NCBI GenBank assembly: GCA_023014485.1
Contig: JAJOZX010002360.1
Span: forward strand, 176,001-240,000
Length of the DNA: 64,000 bases
Reading direction: 5' to 3'
Origin: Bathynomus jamesi
Taxonomy: Eukaryota > Arthropoda > Malacostraca > Isopoda > Cirolanidae
The notes beneath the pieces were generated by a model, which was not told the origin of the DNA, did no database searches, and saw only the letters and a program-made list of their open reading frames with translations. The translations under genes were made by a program, and so were the position numbers. Numbering within the stretch: position 1 is the stretch's first letter; every line of letters begins with the position of its first letter. Positions 53,650 through 64,000 of this stretch are shown here, piece by piece.

Positions 53650-54145
53650 CGTGTTATTCTACCCGCAAAAAAAGAAAGGTCCCAAAAGAAGACGTCAATT
53701 TGAACATTTGTTTTAGTTCTAATATATTACTTTTGGAAATTTAATTTAAAATAAATTTCATACGAGACTGAACTCATGGGACACCCTGTACAATGGTGTG
53801 TATGTATGCATGTAAGTAAGTATGTATATATGTATGTATTGGTATCTTTATATTCTATCTGGGAATCTGATAATTTAGGTTTATGCAAATGAATTTGTAT
53901 AAAAATTCACTTATCAAAACTCTATTTTCATTTTTGTGTTCAAAAAAAAAAAAAAAATTTTTTTTAAGTTTTTTGGTTTTTGAAACTCATAAAGGTGAAG
54001 CTTCGTAACTTAATTGAAACAAGAAAACAAGAAAAGAATATTTCATTCTAACAATCTAATTTCTAACACCTTTTTCGAGAGAATATTTTTATATTTCAAG
54101 AACTATATATATACAGTATATATAAATATAAATGCAAGTTTGTGT

Positions 54146-54185
<40 letters not shown>

Positions 54186-54186
54186 C
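53650..54186. other. Unassigned sequence, (CA)n and (TA)n
   Basis: GGGACACCCTGTACA near 53779 looks like a solitary mariner right end. No left end found. (CA)n at 54148-54167. Confidence 0.45.
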
Positions 54187-54736
<550 letters not shown>

Positions 54737-54739
54737 AAA

Positions 54740-54952
54740 TTTGGATCATCTGAAGATCGGGGACCCCCAGCCTTCTTTAGTTAGCCTTATAAGGCTAACT
54801 AACTAAAATATCACGATTTAACCTAACCAATCGTTAGGTCAACTGTACGCCCTTGACGATTAGTTAGGGTTAAGTCGTGATATTTTCGTTAGTTAGCCTT
54901 ATAAGACTAACTAACGAAGGCAGGGGGCCCTGAATCTTCAGGTGATCCAAAA
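54740..54952. mobile_element. Foldback MITE (about 90-bp arms)
   Basis: Arms with TTGGATCATCTGAAGATC, CCCCCAGCCTTC and TAGTTAGCCTTATAAG face each other around a 30-base centre. Each arm has its own internal short palindrome (TTAGTTAGCCTTATAAGGC). Non-coding. Confidence 0.8.
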
Positions 54953-55262
54953 TTTTTTTATGGAAACGTTTAAGTAAAACAAATGAAATTGTCACTAAAT
55001 TGTTGACGTTACTCGACTTAATAATGGAGTTTTTAACTGAGTATAATTTTAACCAATTTCTGACTCCTTCTCTACACTTTTTTCTTACGATTTTAAACTA
55101 TTTTTTTATATACAGATTTTAGGTAAGAAACTTTTAAAAAATGTTAATAACTTGTATACACAGAAAGTCATATTTGGGAATTAGTTAAATTTAACTCATG
55201 AAGCCTATATACAGTAGCTGAATTCTACCTTAACTACCACATATTCAATTATGCACATTATA
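54953..55262. other. Unassigned AT-rich sequence
   Basis: No gene or repeat recognised. Confidence 0.5.
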
Positions 55263-55623
55263 CAGGGTGCTTCGGAAAAATGTTACCACTTATATGGCAC
55301 CTCATTGCTTACCACTTATAGTTTCTCTTTTTTTGTTTATGTAAGTATTTGTGTGTTTATTTGCTTGTTTCTTTATAATAATGTCTTTTTTTTCAGGGAT
55401 TGTGTGAGAGATTAATGAGTGAACCCCCATTCAATGGAAATGGCTACAAGGTTTACATTAGAGCAATGCAGAAATCTGCGTTGCTAAAAAAACATTATTA
55501 TTAAAAACAAGCAAATAAACACACAAATACTCGCATAAACCAAAAAAAAACCACACAAATTATAAGGGGTAAGCAATGACATATTAGCGCCATATAAGTG
55601 GTGACATTTTTTGAAGCACCCTA
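55263..55623. mobile_element. Tc1/mariner-type MITE (361 bp)
   Basis: Left CAGGGTGCTTCGGAAAAATG, right end with TTTTTTGAAGCACCCT. Inverted arms continue for about 100 bases (TGTGTGTTTATTTGCTTGTT and its complement). Confidence 0.8.
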
Positions 55624-55653
55624 TATCACCCTATATATAAGAAAATAAATATA

Positions 55654-56042
55654 CAGGGCGTTCATAAAAGATCTGAACGATTTCATTCGTTAATATTTTT
55701 CATACTAAATAAGATATAAAGCATGAAGCATATGTAAACGATAGAGCAACTGATAAAGTTTTTTATTTATAAGACCAAGGTTGTCAACTTCCATGAAATA
55801 CGAATCAGGATCAGGGATGCAATAGCGATGGTCGATTCTGGCATGCTTGAACGCACATGGCGAGAAATTGAATATTTGGATGTTGTACGGACGACCAATG
55901 GCGCACATGTTGAAGGTTATTAAACATGTACGTAAAACTTTTAGCTGTGCGGAATCACAGGGACAAACTTGTTTCTTCGTGTGTTATTGGGTTATCACAT
56001 TAATAAAGATTGAAATTGTTCATATCTTTCAGGAACACCCTG
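55654..56042. mobile_element. Tc1/mariner-type MITE (389 bp)
   Basis: Left CAGGGCGTTCATAAAAGATC, right ATATCTTTCAGGAACACCCTG, flanked by TA. Short frames inside have no recognisable domain. Confidence 0.75.
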
Positions 56043-56941
56043 TATAAACTTTCCTTACACTTACTGGGTTCGAAAGGCTGTCCCTGAGATCTTCCACGCA
56101 ACGTACAGAGTATTTTACTCGTCTTGCCACGCAGAATTAAGAATACGTTTGACAAAGTGGCTATTTATAGTTTTGCTTTACATCGCAATTTCCTTTAAAT
56201 AACCATTTTAGGTGAGCTATTTTCGGTTTGCATTTAAAAACTTTATATTTAGAAGAGAATAAAAAGTGCAATTTTGAAACTAAAACAACTAATATTAATT
56301 CTCCATGGAAGGCTTTTTTTTTTTTTGTAAGGTCAGATCATAATTATTAAAGCATTGTTTCACCCGTAAATGAAATGAAACACTTAAATTTCTATAAATT
56401 TTGAATAATGACCATTTTTATTAGAACTAAGAATATACTCGTATTACCTAACTACGAAGTTAATTTCTGTATAATTTTTCACTCAATGAAATATTTTTTT
56501 TTTCTAGTTTTGAATTTTCAAAATGTAAATTTTAATTAATTAAAAAAAAATTAGAATTTAAGAATTTAAAAAAAATTACACTTCAAAGGTTATAATGTGA
56601 ATTTTTACATTATACTATAAAGAGGCTAATAACTACAATTACATGGACAATCAAAATAATCAAAATGCGAGTACTTTCGTATAAAGTGAATAAATTAATT
56701 TATGTTAAAATTAGTGGTACCAAAAAACTGAGTTAAGGAATTCAACAACTCAGTTCAGTTTAGAATTTTAAAATATATACTTAAAAATTTTTAAATAAGA
56801 ATTTTAACTTTGTTATTTTTCGTATGTATATATATATATATATATGGTAGTGATGAATTAAATAGACTTCAATCTACTATAGGAATTAGGTTAGGTAAAG
56901 TTAGGTTACGTTTTATTTATTTAAACCTATCTAATTTAACG

Positions 56942-56980
<39 letters not shown>
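56043..56980. other. Unassigned AT-rich sequence and (TA)n
   Basis: TA tracts at 56826-56844 and 56949-56980. No gene recognised. Confidence 0.5.
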
Positions 56981-56983
<3 letters not shown>

Positions 56984-57513
56984 GTTACGGCATGCGGGAG
57001 GTGCCCCTTGGGGCATTGGTTTCTGCGAGTATGTAGAAGAATTACGGCGTTTGGAAGAGTGAGGGCCATGGTGTAATGGTATCGCGTCTGACCGGCAATC
57101 GGAAGATCCCGGGTTCGATTCCCAGGTGGTTACCTCATTTTTTCATTTGTTCCGTTTTCTCTCTCTCGTCTTGCGCGGAATATCTCCTATACAAGCGTCG
57201 TTCTTTACGTTATTTATACTGCGTGTTCTGTGCAGTTGAATGTATATAATGTTACGGCATGCGGGAGGTGCCCCCTTGGGGCATTGGTTTCTGCGAGTAT
57301 GTAGAAGAATTACGGCGTTTGGAAGAGTGAGGGCCATGGTGTAATGGTATCGCGTCTGACCGGCAATCGGAAGATCCCGGGTTCGATTCCCAGGTGGTTA
57401 CCTCATTTTTTCATTTGTTCCGTTTTCTCTCTCTCGTCTTGCGCGGAATATCTCCTATACAAGCGTCGTTCTTTACGTTATTTATACTGCGTGTTCTGTG
57501 CAGTTGAATGTAT
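56981..57513 (+). repeat. Tandem duplication of a 267-bp unit with a tRNA-like core
   Basis: 56981-57247 and 57248-57513 are identical apart from one extra C. Each holds TGGTGTAATGGTATCGCGTC (box A) and GGGTTCGATTCCCAG (box B), spaced as in a tRNA. The T-stem has one mismatch and the acceptor stem does not pair, so it is more likely a tRNA-derived repeat than a tRNA gene. Confidence 0.85.
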
Positions 57514-57860
57514 ATATATATATATATATATTCCTTTATGCATGTAGAAATAAGTAAAGGAATACATTCTATTCCCTTATAATTATAATGTTTCCAACCA
57601 ACCGTTCAACGACACAAGTAGAATACATTTTTTTTTCAATGAAATTAAAATAAACCGGTCATTAAAATCCTTTATTAATTCATTAATTTTCATTCAGTCC
57701 GAAATATTCTGAAATCGGACGAATTCAATTAAAAATTTAATATGAAATATAAATACACGCCTTTGGGCCATTCACTACTTGTAGAAATTTAAATTTATGC
57801 AATATTATTCACGAGCATAATATATATATATATATATATATATATAAAGAGTGAGAGAGA
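57514..57860. other. (TA)n tracts and unassigned sequence
   Basis: No gene recognised. TA tracts at 57514-57530 and 57821-57845. Confidence 0.5.
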
Positions 57861-57967
57861 GAGTTACAAGGAAAATTTTTAAAAGAAGTACCTCAAAAGG
57901 CCTTGCGGCCCATACCGAGGAGGTACCAGTGGCAACGGGTGCCACAGAAAATTTTAAAAGAAGTACC
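57861..57967 (-). repeat. CR1-like LINE 3' end fragment
   Basis: Matches 32430-32520 (GAGTTACAAGG, GGCCTTGCGGCCCATACCGA, GGCAACGGGTGCCA). The GAAGTACCTCAAAAG segment occurs twice, and the fragment passes into (GA)n. Confidence 0.88.
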
Positions 57968-57969
57968 TC

Positions 57970-58026
<57 letters not shown>
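57968..58026. repeat. (GA)n microsatellite
   Basis: About 28 GA units. Confidence 0.97.
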
Positions 58027-58028
<2 letters not shown>

Positions 58029-58098
58029 GGTAAAGTTTATGATATACAATTCAATAGTGTATATCTTATTGTGTCAGACATATACCATTAATAATCAT

Positions 58099-58240
58099 GA
58101 CCAGTGAGGAGTGCCAGAAACTGGCACAATGCCCAGGCCAGACGAACACGGCCGATTGCACTAACGCCTGGATTAATATTGCCAACCCTATCGGAATTCG
58201 AACCCCTGACCTCAGTGTCTTCGCTTCTATCGTAGTATGA
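58099..58240 (-). repeat. tRNA-related SINE
   Basis: Uninterrupted relative of the SINE at 16.75/18.06 kb (GTGCCAGAAACTGGCACA). Minus-strand box B GGTTCGAATTCC. Flanked by unassigned AT-rich DNA to 58.58 kb. Confidence 0.72.
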
Positions 58241-58582
58241 TGATAACGTCTTTATCAAATTCTTTTGACAAAAAACGATTAAATCTTCATTATTAACGAG
58301 TAACTAAATTAAATTTGAAAATTCCTTTCTAATAATAGTGAAACAAGGTACATTTACAGTAGGTCTATAGTCTAATATTTAATAGAAGTAATAAAAATTA
58401 TAATACAACACGAGAAAAAGGGGTAAAATATACCATTGGATTTAAAATCATTTGCCAAAATCGTAGTTTCTGAGTTCCCATGCAACAAGAGTTCCAATTT
58501 ATTTTCTTCCGTACAACCAACAACAAAACAGGAAATTTACCATACCACCAACCGCAAAATGTTTTAGGGAAGACCTATAATA

Positions 58583-58944
58583 CAAGGTGTTCGCAATATC
58601 TTGTCGACCCAATAAAATACTAACTGATTTTCGTTTTCTATCAGACCCATTTATCACCGATACAGTTAGATGACCTGCCAGTTCTTGGTTTATCTTTTAC
58701 AGTTCCTGTTGGGAACAGTTTCTTTTAACATCTCAACAGAGTTCTCTTTGGAGGAGCTGCACGATTGAATCGATCCTGGAAGTCTGGCCAGTTTGCGCGA
58801 ATATTTTCAATGGTTTTACCAATGGTTTTGCCACGCGTTGTTCAATCGTATATTTGCTGCTATCACACATTTCAAATGGGTTTAAAAGAAAAACGAAAAT
58901 CAGTTAGTATTTTACTGGGGTGACGAGACATTGTGGACACCCTG
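58583..58944 (-). mobile_element. Mariner deletion derivative (362 bp)
   Basis: Same family as 44432-44805 in opposite orientation: right end ACATTGTGGACACCCTG, left end CAAGGTGTTCGCAATAT. The minus strand encodes FQDRFNRAAPPKRTLL. Confidence 0.85.
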
Positions 58945-59206
58945 TACATTACCATTATTTTTCACTTCAAGCTAAATTCTAAATTCGTTCTACAACGAAC
59001 AATGTAATGCAAAACTTTTTGAAAATCCTATACAGTAATGAACAATAATACTAAAAGTAGTCGATGCGTGTAACCAAGAGTAAGAATAAATAAGAGAAGC
59101 GAACTAAATCTTCTCGCCTTCAATTATTTTCCCTTCATCACTTAAGTCAACTCTAATTTACACATTTATCCTCCTCTTTTTTTTTTTTGTCAAGTTTCAA
59201 CTTGAT
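58945..59206. other. Unassigned sequence
   Basis: No supported gene or repeat. Confidence 0.5.
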
Positions 59207-59300
59207 TTTTTTTTCGCGCCAAAACGAAAAAGGAGGCGTGGCCCATTAATATGCATCGAGTAATTTGGCGGGAAAGAGGGCTGGCTGCCGCGTCACAACG
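59207..59300 (+). promoter_or_regulatory. Candidate promoter with two E2F-like sites
   Basis: TTTCGCGCCAAA (59212-59223) and TTTGGCGGGAAA (59264-59275) both fit E2F consensus sites. Between them lie GGCGTGGCC and ATGCAT-containing motifs, and CGTCA stands at 59291. An ATG at 59301 opens a 31-codon frame (MYSVGVKEETEG). This may be the start of a host gene whose other exons lie outside, or chance. Confidence 0.35.
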
Positions 59301-59932
59301 ATGTATTCGGTTGGAGTTAAAGAGGAGACGGAAGGAAGGTGCCCGAGAAACTTAAAAAAAGTTATTTCCTTTAAATCTTTAGTTCAAAATACTTAATACG
59401 AAGATTTGTTTAATTTCTACAAAAAGTTTTTAAAAGCTGAGATATCTGAAGAAAGCTGTTTTGTTGGTGGTATTCCAATATACATCTCAATTTGTGCATG
59501 ATTCCTCAAGATGATCAGAGGAATATATTTGAGTACCATCAACCAAACAGCATTAAGCTTGATTTGGGGGATAAAAACATCATTAGCTGAAAGTTTTGAA
59601 AGATTCAAACTTTTGACCTGATTCTATAAGGTTCGTAGACTATTAACCAGGGATTATTTTGAATATCTAAATAGTGTCTCATTTACCAAGAACTGTAGTG
59701 GTTCTGTGATAACTTGATTATTTCACAAATTTCAGTACTTCAATCTTTAATGCTGATAAACTTATTTGAATTTAAATATTTTCGTGACGTAGTAGCTATA
59801 ATTAAAGTCTTAAAGTTAATAGGGCACATTTTGCGTTATCTTATTGCTAAGAGCGAATCGTAAATGAAAAATTTTCATTACTGTCGCCAACCGCATGATT
59901 AAGCTTCTGTTATATTTGTTATACTAACTGCC
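59301..59932. other. Unassigned sequence, possible first exon at left
   Basis: 59301-59396 is the short frame after the putative promoter. No other coding signal is visible. Confidence 0.35.
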
Positions 59933-59934
59933 AG

Positions 59935-60045
59935 AGGGTTCATCTGACAGAGATTACCTGCGGCTTAACGTGGAATGTGAACCACGGGTCGTTACATCAT
60001 CTGAACCGAGAGAAAGATCACCAATTTAATTACTACCCAGACCCA
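59935..60045 (-). repeat. 5S rRNA-derived SINE, decayed
   Basis: CGGCTTAACGTGGAATGTGA is the shared tail in reverse. CTACCCAGACCCAACG is the 5S-like block in reverse. Confidence 0.7.
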
Positions 60046-61270
60046 ACGGTGAAGATAAAAAAGAAATGACAGTCAAATTGATTCTTTACAGAGTGAAAAA
60101 AAGGCTGGTTTTCAGAAACGTTTTTGCGTTTAAGAATGGCTGACTATGACGTCATTATATGTAAACAAACTGAGGCGGGAGTATATTTGATGAATTTAGT
60201 GATTAAACAGCACACCAAAGAAATTTCACAAATTCTAACGAAGGGTTTTGTTATAAGAAAAGTTATTTTTTTAGTAATTTTTTTGTTTTTTTGTCATTTC
60301 CATTTCAGTCTTTGTCCAAGAATGAAAAATCTGAAAATTTGGAAATTTCAAAGAAGACAATTTTCAAATTGATCCATTCCTGTTCTCAAGCTATACGATG
60401 TACTATTTTGTCAGATTTTTTTCATACAGAATTCCGGAACTTGGTCTCTTTTTTACTTTTTCCCAAATCAGGAAACCCCTTTTTTCCCATATATGGACTT
60501 CTCACCTCGAATATTCCCACTTGCGGAACGCGAATAGGAATGAGAATGACATTGAGTGGGAAGTAATCAGGACATTTGTGGCAATTAGAAATCGATCTCT
60601 GAAAATGGGAACGTCTGTCGAACAGTTCAATTCAGTTGTAAAAGGGAAACATTTACCCACTTTGACGATGGTGACGATGACTTTCCCCCCCCCTCCCCCA
60701 TCAGAGAAAAACGCCACACGCCAGATTTTTAACCTTTCCTCTCTCCCTTTATTCTTTATGTTAGATTATGCCCGGTTAAGTTAAGTTAAATTAGATTAAA
60801 ACGAACCCAAAAATAAGGCTGCCGAAACAAATATCTAAAGATTTTTTTTCAATTTGGTATATTTCGTAAAAACATGTAAATTGAACAGAGTTCATATTAA
60901 CCGGGATAGGTACACCGGGTGGCCCACACACAGGGTTCTACCACGATCACGGTATGTTCCGGAAGGGGTATACCTATCTAGGGGTTAAGAACTTTTAGTT
61001 CAGTTTCATTGATAAAACTTTAGTTTGTTAATAATAAAATACTTGTGTGGGGTTGTTTAACCCCCTTTACGCAGGATCCGAACCATAGGTCACTAAATCA
61101 ACTAAACGCTGAGTACAAATGTTGTACAAAAAAATTGTATATAAAATGCAAAAGCTTAGTACAATTAATTAAAAAAAAAAAAGCTTAATTTATACAGGGA
61201 GACACGTAAAAGTTGCTTTCTCTTTTCCAGATATGAATTACTATTTAATTTCTGTTAAACAAAGAGAAAA
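60046..61270. other. Unassigned sequence
   Basis: Short frames near 60.12-60.78 kb are hydrophobic or low complexity and match nothing I recognise. AGGATCCGAACCATAGGTCA at 61072 resembles a SINE tail remnant. Confidence 0.45.
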
Positions 61271-61275
61271 CACTA

Positions 61276-61366
61276 CAGAGTGGCCACAAAGTCCCTTTGC
61301 ATGAAAAACAAGGGTAACACACAGATATGTGTAATTTCACTGCAAAGAGACTTTATGGCCACTCTG
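61276..61366. mobile_element. Tc1/mariner-type mini-MITE (91 bp)
   Basis: Left CAGAGTGGCCACAAAGTCCC, right end complementary (GACTTTATGGCCACTCTG), flanked by TA. Confidence 0.88.
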
Positions 61367-61682
61367 TACACGGATTAAATATTATAGAATTAATTATAAT
61401 TATGGAATTAATTACAGAATTAAGCTTTTCAATAATTAAATTCCATTTGATTGACTGCTAACTATGATTATTTGCGCCTCAATCAACTGTTGATATACAA
61501 ATTATAGAGTTTATGTATCGTATGTAATTCTTAATTGATTTTAGGACTTTGTATTCTAAGTGTTCGTACAATTAATTCTACTTCAAAATAGCTGAACATT
61601 AGTGACATGAAAAACATTAATTTACCCTACTTCTGTCAATTTTTTTTACATTTTATATGTAACTTCACTTTGGTATTTCTTT

Positions 61683-62010
61683 ACTATTACACCGGTCTCC
61701 GGTAGAAAGTTTTAAAAGCTGGTTTTCAATGTTTTTCAATGTGCTGAATTAAAAAATGATACTCATTTCCGTCGCAAATGATTTGTTAAAGGGTTATTAG
61801 AGCTTAAACTCTCTAACGGGAAAAAGGGTAAAAAATGGCGCTTCCACTGATTTTAATTTGACTCAGTTAGTTTTATGTTAGGTTAGGTTAGTTTTGCTTA
61901 GGTTGTTTTAGGTTCGGCCAATTTTGAAGGTGAAATTTATGTTTTCCAGCACATTGAAAAACATTGAAAACCAGCTTTTAAAACTTTCTACCGGAGACCG
62001 GTGTAATAGT
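61683..62010. mobile_element. MITE with about 63-bp perfect inverted ends
   Basis: ACTATTACACCGGTCTCCGG starts the left arm, mirrored exactly at the right. The interior contains a short degenerate TTAGG-like stretch (gttaggttaggtta). Superfamily not assigned. Confidence 0.88.
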
Positions 62011-62634
62011 AAATATTTACCCTTACTTTATATAGGAAGGTTTAGAAGGCCTAGCCTATAGCTATAGATCTACAGGCTCTATCTAGCTTAGTCTAGTCTA
62101 TCTAAGTGTCTCGCTTTAATGCTAAGGTTAACAAAGGTTAACAAAAAATATATGTATATTAGGCTTTAGCCAAAAAGCCGAAATGAAATTAGAAATTAGT
62201 GTTTTTTAGTTATAAACCTGAAGTTAGCCTATAATAACCCCAAAAACCTTGACCTAAACTAATTAGAAGCAAGGCCTAGCCTAGCCTACATTACTGATTA
62301 CTGTAATCTTGCTTTACATTTCACATCCTTGTCCACTGACAGAAATAACTTTCCAATTACTACAGTATTCTGTAAAACTGAAACTGCATAATAACTGACT
62401 CATTATAATGTAGGCTTAATGAAGCCCTAATTAACCTACTTTCGAATACTCAATAATAATTGGTCTACCTTGCGTACATTCTTTATTCAACGCAAATATG
62501 AACTACTGTAATAAGAACGTAAACATCAGTAGCGCATGCGCAAAAATGAGAAAGTAAAAAATGTCGCACACAAAGACAGAAACTAGTCATTTATTTCCAG
62601 AAAACCACGAAAGTTTCATGCTATCAGACTGTTT

Positions 62635-62667
<33 letters not shown>

Positions 62668-62829
62668 ATCACAAATTAACTTGTAATTCTGTTTAAATAA
62701 TAGAACTGCTCAATTTAATAAAAAGAAGCCTAATAATTTGAGTCACATTGGCCCTTGGTTAAATTTTCTATTCGGTTCCTTAGTGCTTAGTCCATAATAC
62801 ACAACCCTGTTTAACCATTAATGAACACA
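62011..62829. other. Unassigned sequence and (TA)n
   Basis: TA tract at 62640-62668. No gene recognised. Confidence 0.5.
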
Positions 62830-62945
62830 ACATCACTAGTGCGCTGAACCTCTGGTCCACTCCGGAGAGGGCGATCGGTTACCTGCGTGCCGCCGGCTTG
62901 CTCGATCAGGGGGGCTGATCGGCTAAACAACAACAACAACAACCA
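62830..62945 (+). repeat. Putative SINE with (CAA)n tail
   Basis: A GC-rich block (CTCCGGAGAGGGCGATCGG, GCCGCCGGCTTGCTCGATC) followed by a (CAA)n run. Looks like a SINE body and tail, but only one copy is seen here. Confidence 0.4.
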
Positions 62946-63389
62946 TAATGAAACTAGATTAAAACTTGCTCATCCTCATAGTGAGGATAAACAGTTAGTT
63001 GAAATTAATTTCATGACTAAATTTTAGTAAAAATAAAACTACCCAAATTTTGAGTAAACTCCTCCCTATCCTCTGATTGGTCAGTGTCAGTAACTCAGTT
63101 GGGTAACATAGTTTCCCTGTAAACAAAATGAAAACACCCTGAGGTAGCTGGGGGGTTGGTAATCATAATTTAAAATAGGAATTAGCGTATTGGGCCGCAT
63201 ATTCGCCTGGACTGGTTATTTATTCTGCTAATTAGTCAGGAGAGACAAGGCTAAATGGATGAAAGTCTATCCATAATTTAAATTAACGTCTGTTTAACTT
63301 CATTTCGGATTGATATTTCTATCCAACTTCTTTTTTAGAATATACAGTTTATTTCTCCTAATTGTAAAAAGCTACATCGGAGTCACGTC

Positions 63390-63670
63390 AGTATAATACC
63401 GCTTCCCGTTCAATCAGCGAGGTTAAGCGACGTTAGGTCTGCTTATTGGTTGGATGGGTGACCGTTCCCTTTGTTCAAATGATGTAATGACCCTTAGATA
63501 GCTTGGATCCCGTAAATCTGTAGCAGGTCCCCTCTGTCACGTGACCTTTGCCGTTACGAAGGATTACATCCATTGTACACTACAATCGCTTATACAGGGT
63601 GTCTGTAAAGTCACTGTGCACTGGAATTACTTCTACTGCACAGTGACTTTACAGACACCCTGTATAATAC
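63390..63670 (+). repeat. 5S rRNA-derived SINE with a mini-MITE in its tail
   Basis: GAGGTTAAGCGACGTTAGGT and TTGGATGGGTGACC closely match the 5S internal promoter. The tail with GCTTGGATCCCGTAAATC, CACGTGACC and CGTTACGAAGGATTACA follows. It is the clearest 5S head in the window. Confidence 0.88.
63595..63662. mobile_element. Tc1/mariner-type mini-MITE (68 bp)
   Basis: 26-bp perfect inverted ends (CAGGGTGTCTGTAAAGTCAC) around 16 bases, flanked by TA. Confidence 0.92.
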
Positions 63671-64000
63671 ATGTAAAACGTATATTTCCTCTTTTTCAAA
63701 ATAAAAAAAAAATTCAGAAATGTTTTAAAAAGAATTAAGAATCAAAATTAGTTGAATTTTAAAAACAATTTAGGCCTAAGTCACTTTTTATTTTTATTTC
63801 AAGTCTACTGTATTATTGTTCACTTTTTATCTTTATTTTTTAATAAGGGATTAAATAATTATAAAGCCGCTTACGTTTTTCTTAATCTCTCTCTCTCTCT
63901 CTCTCTCTTCAAGTATTTCATAAGAATATTGAGAGAAAAAGCTGCATATATATATATATATCATAGTTATACCTTTTATACCGTATATTTGTTACATATT
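63671..64000. other. Unassigned AT-rich sequence, short (TC)n and (TA)n
   Basis: (TC)n at about 63886-63908 and TA at 63946-63961. No gene recognised. Confidence 0.5.

Noticed and set aside
57060..57131. Functional tRNA gene
   Set aside because: Good A and B boxes, but C at position 33, a T-stem mismatch and an unpaired acceptor stem. Listed as a tRNA-like repeat instead.
63400..63480. Functional 5S rRNA gene
   Set aside because: Only the internal promoter block is 5S-like; the rest is the SINE tail.

Overview
This window is repeat-dense nuclear DNA from an invertebrate animal, most likely an arthropod and perhaps a crustacean. That identification is an inference from three things: 5S rRNA-derived and tRNA-derived SINEs, abundant Tc1/mariner and hAT elements beside Penelope-like elements (PLEs), and very long (TA)n, (GA)n and (TAA)n microsatellites. 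I see no complete host gene, no operon structure and no prokaryotic signal. The one possible host feature is a pair of E2F-like sites upstream of a short ORF at 59.2-59.35 kb. Nearly everything else recognisable is mobile DNA in various stages of decay.

Layout. 0-3.5 kb: the end of an uncharacterised repeat-family protein, a hAT-type MITE with an internal 49-bp stem, a 5S SINE, a LINE tail and a PLE end with a hammerhead motif. 4.5-10 kb: a mariner, a dimeric tRNA-SINE, and a minus-strand LINE (family B) whose ORF1 carries CCCH zinc fingers. 10.1-12.7 kb: a PLE (PLE2) with inverted terminal repeats, each holding a hammerhead-ribozyme motif. 14.2 kb: a small palindrome of two facing hammerheads. 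16.4-18.1 kb: a 5S SINE, then a tRNA-SINE split by a mariner. 18.7-23.8 kb: a tandem PLE (PLE1) with an intact 836-residue RT plus GIY-YIG ORF. 24.1-29.2 kb: a second LINE B copy, broken by two hAT insertions and one mariner. 29.2-32.4 kb: mostly unassigned AT-rich DNA. 32.4-34.3 kb: a CR1-like LINE with a long open RT frame. 34.5-39.5 kb: Tc1, mariner, hAT and 5S SINE remnants and a 51-base G run. 40-43.6 kb: tRNA-SINEs, one carrying a hAT that itself carries a mariner, plus two large foldbacks. 44-50 kb: MITEs, an RT fragment, and a third LINE B copy interrupted by a hAT MITE and by a 1.55-kb palindromic hammerhead-bearing insertion with an 11-bp target-site duplication. 50-64 kb: another hammerhead palindrome, microsatellites, MITEs, a tandem tRNA-like duplication and more SINEs.

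The unifying signal is the hammerhead-ribozyme (HHR) motif. I find twelve HHR-like sequences on both strands, in at least five sequence families. Three families also occur as head-to-head inverted pairs, two of them without any detectable coding sequence. PLE-associated HHRs are known. Their density here, the palindromic arrangement, the (TA)n flanks and the short distance from the predicted cleavage site to the PLE1 start codon are the parts most worth checking. The two tandem PLE1 copies differ only by small indels, which suggests uncorrected sequencing errors in one copy. Frameshifts elsewhere in the window should therefore be read with caution.
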